A stretch of 64,000 nt of DNA. Origin: Eleusine coracana subsp. coracana (lineage: Eukaryota; Streptophyta; Magnoliopsida; Poales; Poaceae). Below the pieces are notes generated by a model. That model was not told the DNA's origin and did not search any database. It saw only the letters and a list, made by a program, of their open reading frames with translations. Location of the stretch: contig CM064429.1 of NCBI GenBank assembly GCA_032690845.1, positions 13,982,569 to 14,046,568 on the forward strand, read 5' to 3'. Of this stretch, positions 58,056 through 64,000 are shown piece after piece. Within the stretch, counting starts at the first letter, position 1; each line of letters starts with the position of its first letter. The translations under genes and the position numbers were made by a program.

Positions 58056-58601
58056 TATCATGGCCGGTTGCAAGAGCAGGCTAGTGAGGACATCTAAGTC
58101 AGATCAAGTTATGCAAGTTGAGTACATCGGTATCATGTTGATGGCGGCAAGGCTAGCTATATTGACTTTGACTCCAAGTCAAGTTAGATGTAGTTTCCAT
58201 ATTCGGTAGGGTTCCTTTTGGTAAGTTAATCATAGGTTATCTCAGGTTAGGAGATTAAGTTTGATTCCGTAGTTTGTGCATCGCGACTACTATATAATGT
58301 TGTCCAATGTGAAGAATAAAGCAAGGAAGGTATTGGCCTCATCCTTTTACCTCCATGCCTTGGTTCTCGGCGACGTCGCAACGACGCTGGGATCCAAGCG
58401 TGTGGTGGTCGCGACGGAGGCGGCGGGAGTCATGGACAAAATGATGAAGAAGGAAAACCTCGACGTCATTTTCCACAACAGCTTCATCGAAATCGTTTTC
58501 TAGTATATGATGGCACAGTTAATCCTTTGCCATGGCTTAATAAGTGCTAGCTGTTTTTCAGAGGACAAGAGATTCACGAGGCAGACAAGGTATGGTATGC
58601 C
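58056..58601. other. Unassigned spacer with a 75-codon open frame
   Basis: After the broken E LTR comes AT-rich DNA and a small plus-strand frame at 58276-58503 (ALVLGDVATTLGSKRVVVA, TEAAGVMDKMMKKENLDV). I do not recognise it; it may be a gene fragment or LTR debris. Confidence 0.3.
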
Positions 58602-60834
58602 TGAAAGTCGCTGGATGTTGCCTAGAGGTGGGTGAATAGGCGTTCCTGAAAAATTAACAGAACTTGCAGCGGAGTTAAAACTGCCAAAACCGGTTGCTCC
58701 GGTTTAGCAAACTGGTACCTCCAGCTTTGTCAGAGAGCTTGGCATAAAACAATGAAATAAGGAAAACAGCCTAGCTCTAAAGACAAATAAGCTAATAAAA
58801 CAATCATAGGAACCACCCTAAATTGATTCACAGAAAATCAACCCAAAGAGACAAAGTCCAAAACCAGACCTACCTGTTTGGCAAACCGGACACACCGGTT
58901 TTTCTGGCACTGATAAAAATTAATGATTTACCCACAAATTATGAAACTAAATTGACCAAGCACTTAACCAAGAAGGTAACAAGGTAGAAACAAAGTGGAG
59001 TCACCAAGACTCTGAATAAATACACAACAACCAAAACCGGTCCCATGGGTTTGGAAGACCAGACCCACCGGTTTTCTCGGGACAGAGAGAATGAAACAGG
59101 AAATAGAGAAACCCACTTAGTTCTAGCAATCTTAATAAATCCTAAAACAGCATACAAGAACTAGCATAAGTAATTATAGTGAAGATAAAAACAACAACTC
59201 ATGCAACCTATGAATCACAAGCAAAAGAAGCAAGAACTGAATGAAGCAAACCAAACGAAGCAAACGGAGATTTTTTGCCGAAGTTTAGATTCACTCCCGT
59301 GAACCTACGTGTCCATTGAGGAATCTTGAGCTGCTCACAAGGCACACTACAAGCCGGGTCTCTTTCAACCGCTTTCCCCGATCCACTATCTTTGCTTCTT
59401 TCCTTGCGGAGGCGAAGCAGACCTTCACAAACTTTCCCAAGGCTTACCACAAGCTTGAGAGCTCTAGGGCGACACCTAGCCATCTAGGAGGTTTCACCTC
59501 CAAGATTAACAAATGCTTCACGGATTGGCACCACAATGCTCAAATGCTCAAGTGTGAGATTTTCTCTTTTATGCTCTCAATCTCAATCTCTCTCAACCCA
59601 ATACTTAGGATTTCTCACAAATCACTCAAACCTCACAAAGAGGTGTTGGGGAGAGCTCTACAAGGCTTTAGATGTATTTTCTTCATGCGCACAATCAGCA
59701 GCATCCAAAGGAGGGGGAAGGAAGTATTTATACTTGTCCCCCCAAAACTACCTGTTACACTAAACCAGTAAAAACCGGTCCCTCCGGTTTCCCAAACCGG
59801 TACCTCCGATTTTCCTGAACTAGCCATTAGAGGTTTGAACCCAAACCGGTCCCTCCGGTTTGGTAAACCGGTTACACTGGTTTTCCCTGTCATAGTGAGA
59901 GTTAGTGTGAGTGTAGGCATTGACTTTCTCTCATCTCACTTGGGTTTTTCTTTGAGCATTGAGACATTATAAGCAAACCATGTAGCATCCCTCTTGACAG
60001 AGTGGCATGCCTAAACTCAAGATTAAATAAAAAGACAAATCTTCTTCTTGAGCTTGCATGATAATGAATTTTGCCACTTCTTCTCTTTTAGCTTCATGAG
60101 GACTGCCACACATGCTTTTGCTGAGCATCATCAGCTAGAGCTTGTGACTTGGAATTTCTTGATTCATAAGATACATTTCCATCTTTTGGTTCACAAGTCA
60201 CACTATATCTTCTTGTTCCAACAATAATTGATACTTGGAAATGTATAACCACTTATATCTTGATCGGTCCATCGCGATTGCGCTCCACCTGCCCTTCACC
60301 ATGGCTTGGATCCCTCAACGCCAAGACTCCATCTTGCCCTTCTCCCGTGCATGGTCCATCGCGGCCAAGTCATGCCAATCCTTCACCATCTTGCTATATT
60401 GAGCCACACATAACTTATATCGTCATTATGCCTTCATTTGAATTCTTGTTTCAAATATTGATTTGATCAAGTTGCTTTCGAAATAATTATCATAGAAGAA
60501 TAGCACTTGATCACTTCCTTTTTCTTGACCATGATGACTTCACCAATTTGTTGGTACCATCTCATATCAATGGTTTTCATGTCCCATATTCATTTCACAC
60601 TTTGGATTGTCATAATGTTGCTTATGTGGACCCATTTATTTGACACTTCTCCTTTTCATCACATAGGCCCATTTTCCTTATACAATTGTACATTACCAAA
60701 GATATTCATTTGTATAACACCTGCTCATATACTCACAAATAGGTTTCTGCTCATATACTCACAAATAGGTTTAGTCCTTAAATCACGTTGTCATACAACC
60801 ACCAAAACCCACTAGGGGCATAGATGCACTTTCA
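58602..60834 (-). repeat. 3' LTR of element G (Sirevirus-like)
   Basis: 2233 bp, plus-strand limits TGAAAGTCGCTGG and GATGCACTTTCA, giving perfect TGAAAGT/ACTTTCA terminal inverted repeats. A polypurine tract (minus strand, AAAAAAGGGGAGAT) abuts the right end, so the element is on the minus strand and this is its 3' LTR. AACCGG-N-CTCCGGTTT motifs cluster at 58686-58730, 58876-58903, 59036-59078, 59770-59812 and 59843-59880. A 26-bp tandem repeat lies at 60721-60772. Confidence 0.88.
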
Positions 60835-62243
60835 ATCTCCCCTTTTTTGGTGATTAATGAAAAACTTGATTAAAGATTACAAATGATATTCATAAAAGAA
60901 TTTTGAATGCAATCATATAGGTTGAGCTCCCCCTAAAACTGTGCATTGAATGAAATTCAACAATTTTGGCCTCAAATGCCAATTTGCACATTTTGAAATA
61001 AAACCACAAGAGCTCCCCCTATTTGTGTGCATTCGTGGGGTGCAAAAAGTGTGTGTGAACAAATAGTATGTGATGAATATGACAAGAGAATCACAGATAA
61101 GGAAATCAAAAGAATCATATGTGCTGTCTGGCAAAACCGGTTCCTCCGGTTTGCCAAACCGGTGCCTCCGGTTTTTTCAGAGTTCACATATTCTCAAGAA
61201 ACATTACACCAATCCATCGAGCATCACACCAAAGTACAAATAAAATATCTTAGAGAATTATTACAAGGTTCATCACACAAGATCACTCATTACAAATAGT
61301 TCTCAAGCCCACGAGATAAAAACAAAGGAAAAAATGAGACATGGTTTTGTCTGGCAAAACTGGTTGATGCCTCTGGTTTTCCCAAACAAACCAGAACTGA
61401 AAGCAAATGCCGATGAAGACCTTGGAGCTTTATTCTATCTCTCCCCCTTTGTCATCCAGCACCAAAAGAGGTCTTCCTTAGCATCCATGATCACTCCTCG
61501 TCGTCGTCTTCTTCCTCATCTTCATCATTGTTTGGTGGAGGAGGTGGAGGATTAAATGGTGGCACTTGTGAAGTCCCCGCTCCATCAAAGCCAAACATAG
61601 CCCCACTAAAATCTGCATCTCCAAACCAGGATGTGTAGGGGTTATGCTCCTTATAGCGACTCATCCTTGCCTCAAATGTCTCAATCTCTAGACTTTGTTC
61701 ACCCTCATAAGCAATAGGAGAGCGAGGTGGTTGAAGGTTGCTTTGTTGGTGAAGGAGTTTCATGGTTCTTGTGTCCTTCTTCCTCACTTGCCTCTCATGA
61801 TGTGCTTTCACATCAGCATCATACTGAGAACTGCACATCCCAAAGAACATGCCAAAGAGTTTCTTAATTGTTGAGCGAGACCTGTCCCTTTGCTGCCCTC
61901 CCCCTGTAGCTGAAGTAGAGGTGGATGCACCATGAGTTGGTGCTGTTGCACTGCTGTCCTCTACTAGTTTCCTCAGGTCATTCTTGATTCTTAAAGGGAG
62001 GTGTTCCCTGTCATACACAAAAGATCGACCTGACACCCTCTCAATCATGTGCATAACATAGGGTGCATATCCACAACTCTTCAATGGGCTGTTTGAGATG
62101 ACTTTTATTTCCTTCCATATAAAGTCAAACACGGAGAATTCATGCCCATTTGGTGCCATGGCAGCAAGGACGTTTCTGTTGTAGGAGGGGCGTTTTGTGC
62201 CATCTTCCTCCCTAGGAGTGATAGTCTTCCTGAAGAGCCTGTT
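60835..62243 (-). mobile_element. Interior of element G (3' part), interrupted by A2
   Basis: Downstream interior of the minus-strand element G: spacer with further AACCGG...CCGGTT motifs (61137-61175) and the C-terminal part of its last ORF. Element A2 inserted at 62244, so the rest of G would lie beyond A2, outside the window. Confidence 0.8.
61491..62243 (-). pseudogene. Element G terminal ORF, C-terminal part
   Basis: About 250 codons open on the minus strand. It reads GHEFSVFDFIWKEIKVISNS, then CGYAPYVMHMIERVSG, a Ser/Thr-rich linker, a basic region (STIKKLFGMFFGMCSSQYDAD) and an acidic end (NNDEDEEEDDDEE). It resembles the C-terminal half of Sirevirus-associated unclassified ORFs, related in layout to ORF2 of element C. 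The first 16 codons of the apparent ORF beyond 62243 belong to A2's LTR, so the true N-terminus is cut off by that insertion. Confidence 0.7.
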
Positions 62244-63145
62244 TGATGAGAACATCACCCTTATGGATACACCCAGCACTCCGCCAACCAAAATACAAGT
62301 TCATGCGCGACAACTGAATTTACGGGTGAGCTTGTTCCTAATGATTCATTTATGTGACTTTGAGAATAGATTGCTACCTAATGAATTAATTGTTGTTAGA
62401 AACCATGAAGATGATGATGAGATAGCTGGGGAGGTGATTGGAGACGTGATGGGCAAGCAAGGACGTCAAAGCCAAGGTGGAGGCCCAATCAAAACCGACT
62501 TCGATTCTGCTTCGGAGCCCAGGACCAGTCTGCACTAAAACGGATGACCAGGACGCATACGGACTCGGATTTGGACGTTCTATATATGCCTGGAAAGATA
62601 ACGAAAAGACGTTTCCAACACAACTGGTCTCATATCAAAATTCGTTTTGAGCCGTCGGCAATCGCCGAAACAATTCGACTTCCAGAATCTGTCCTGGTGT
62701 TGCGACACCGTAATCGGTCGTTGGGCCATGTATGGAGTTGAGCCCACTTAGGGCTGCGCCCAGGGGGTCTTGCACGACCCTAGGGTCCTCATATATAGCC
62801 GTTGCCTCTTTATTAGGGTTTAGGTTTTGTTTAGATCAATTCTGTTCATAAACAGTTTCGCCGTTCATCGGTTTGTGAGACCCCAACTTCGAGAGTTTAA
62901 TCATACATCAGCAATTGTGTTGCATTCTTCGTTGTTCTTGCTTGTGTTCTTGATTTGCAGGCAGGGATTAGCCTTCTCGGCGAGTTCAATCGTCTTTTGG
63001 ACGGTTGATAACCAGAGGAGACGTCGTGCTGTGATTGCGGGGTTTAGAACGTGCTGTTCTGAAGCTGGATCGATTTGTGTGTCGCCTCCGACCAAATCAA
63101 CTTACCAAGAACCTTTCGGAAGATCGGGAACCCTTGTACACATCA
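62244..63145 (+). repeat. 5' LTR of element A2
   Basis: 902 bp. The in-LTR protein frame (DENITLMDTPSTPP... ending EPRTSLH at 62538) is fully open here, about 97 residues, unlike the truncated version in A1's 3' LTR. Confidence 0.93.
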
Positions 63146-64000
63146 AGTGGTAATCAGAGCTTTAGGTACACCGTTAGGTTCACCGTTATCCTTGTTATTT
63201 TGTTCAATCCTAGACTCCAGAAAATTGCCCTACAAAAATATTTGTTCGTCGTGTTTCCGCTGTCCTACACCCCCCTTGTGCCTTGCAATTTTCAGTTTAG
63301 TTTGCTTCTCTGAATTTTAGTCCCTACAAGGTCATTGTGTTGTTGGTCTAGTACTTCTTCTTTGGTCTTGTTTGAGTTGTGTGTGTCCTTGTTCATAGAC
63401 AATCAAGAAAAAAAAATCAGATTGTTGCACACATTGAGAGAATAGTACTGCTGGAATTATTTGCACTAAATATTTATTTAACATCTAGCCTTCTATTTTT
63501 TGTGTGCAAAAGAAACTTAGAGTGTTTTCTGTTGCACGTTGTTCCTTGAGTCAAGAGATTGCTGCACGTTGTTGCATATGAGAATTGTCGGTTCAGTTCT
63601 ACATGTACATCTATTCCTTACGTAAAGAGTGCAAAAAAGAAAGTTTAGGTTTTTCCTTTGTGCTATAAAGTTCGCAACTCTTGCTGCAGTTCTATGTCAA
63701 AAAAATCATGAAAGAAGTAAAAGGCAAAGAGGTGCTGAAAAAAAAATAAGAAGAAAAAGCCGCACCTATAACAAAAGAAAAAAAACGAAAGGAGAAGAGA
63801 AAAAAATTCAGAATTGCTTGCAGCCTTTGTGTCCTTTGTTGAGCCATTTGCTTGCTTGCTTGAACTAGGTCCGAGACAAGTTTAGGCCAGTGACATAGAC
63901 TAGCTTGGGACTATTATTCAGTTTTGCAATTTCTGAATTGAAATTTTGCTAATCCTTGCTACTATAAATTGCCTACCTAGCTCCACATATATCCTTCTGA
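62244..64000 (+). mobile_element. Second A-family Gypsy element (A2), 5' end only
   Basis: 5' LTR 62244-63145 (902 bp, TGATGAG...TACACATCA), primer-binding site TGGTAATCAGAGC at 63148-63160, then a leader matching that of A1 (reverse-complemented), including the purine-rich AAGAAAAAGCCGCAC stretch near 63750. The ORF and 3' LTR lie past the window end. Inserted into element G on the opposite strand. Confidence 0.92.

Noticed and set aside
58276..58503. 75-codon frame as a real gene
   Set aside because: No recognisable domain, no promoter or splice context, located at a rearrangement scar; left as unassigned.
63148..63160. tRNA-like sequence TGGTAATCAGAGC as part of a tRNA gene
   Set aside because: It is a primer-binding site next to an LTR; no cloverleaf can be drawn around it.

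Overview
The window is a stretch of plant nuclear DNA, almost certainly from a grass. The evidence is deeply nested LTR retrotransposons with grass-type long terminal repeats (LTRs) rich in CCGGACGGTCCGG or AACCGG-N-CCGGTT motifs, a grass-style L1 tail, a DYW-class PPR gene and a plant-mobile-domain pseudogene. A panicoid or andropogonoid grass is my inference; nothing in the sequence names a species.

Left part (1-18.3 kb) is the gene-bearing part. A possible first exon of a leftward gene sits at 58-279. A very decayed Copia element (about 1.5-4.96 kb) ends in a recognisable LTR. A near-perfect 115-nt hairpin lies at 5090-5204. An intact 56-codon membrane microprotein gene is at 6548-6718 (minus); its 5' untranslated region may continue across a 5.8-kb intron to an exon at about 12.53-12.67 kb. 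That putative intron holds a 144-bp L1 tail, a minimal poly(A) retro-insertion and a complete non-autonomous LTR retrotransposon (8482-11514) whose first ORF encodes a cold-shock domain. An intact single-exon DYW-type PPR gene (14325-16496, minus) lies between two copies of a CCGGTTAACC-rich repeat.

Middle part (18.3-49.5 kb) is a nest. A minus-strand plant-mobile-domain gene (18.3-22.9 kb, now a pseudogene) received two solo LTRs and abuts a Sirevirus-like element C (22937-49497). Element C then received a full Athila-type element B (23253-32597), a solo LTR of B (33421-34963) and a Gypsy derivative A1 (38121-42437). Clean 5-bp target duplications define B, the B solo LTR, A1 and the Gypsy-type solo LTR; the Athila-like solo LTR has a 4-of-5 match.

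Right part (49.5-64 kb): a mutated Gypsy polyprotein (element E) with reverse transcriptase and integrase, a gag-protease-only element F (54343-57969) inside E's 3' LTR, the 3' end of a minus-strand Sirevirus-like element G, and the 5' LTR and leader of a second A-type element that runs off the window.

Theme: apart from E and the Copia ruin, none of the elements whose interior lies fully in the window (A1, B, C, F and the cold-shock element) encodes a recognisable reverse transcriptase. They retain gag, protease, env-like or captured-gene ORFs and presumably depended on enzymes supplied in trans. The cold-shock-domain element is the most unusual object here.
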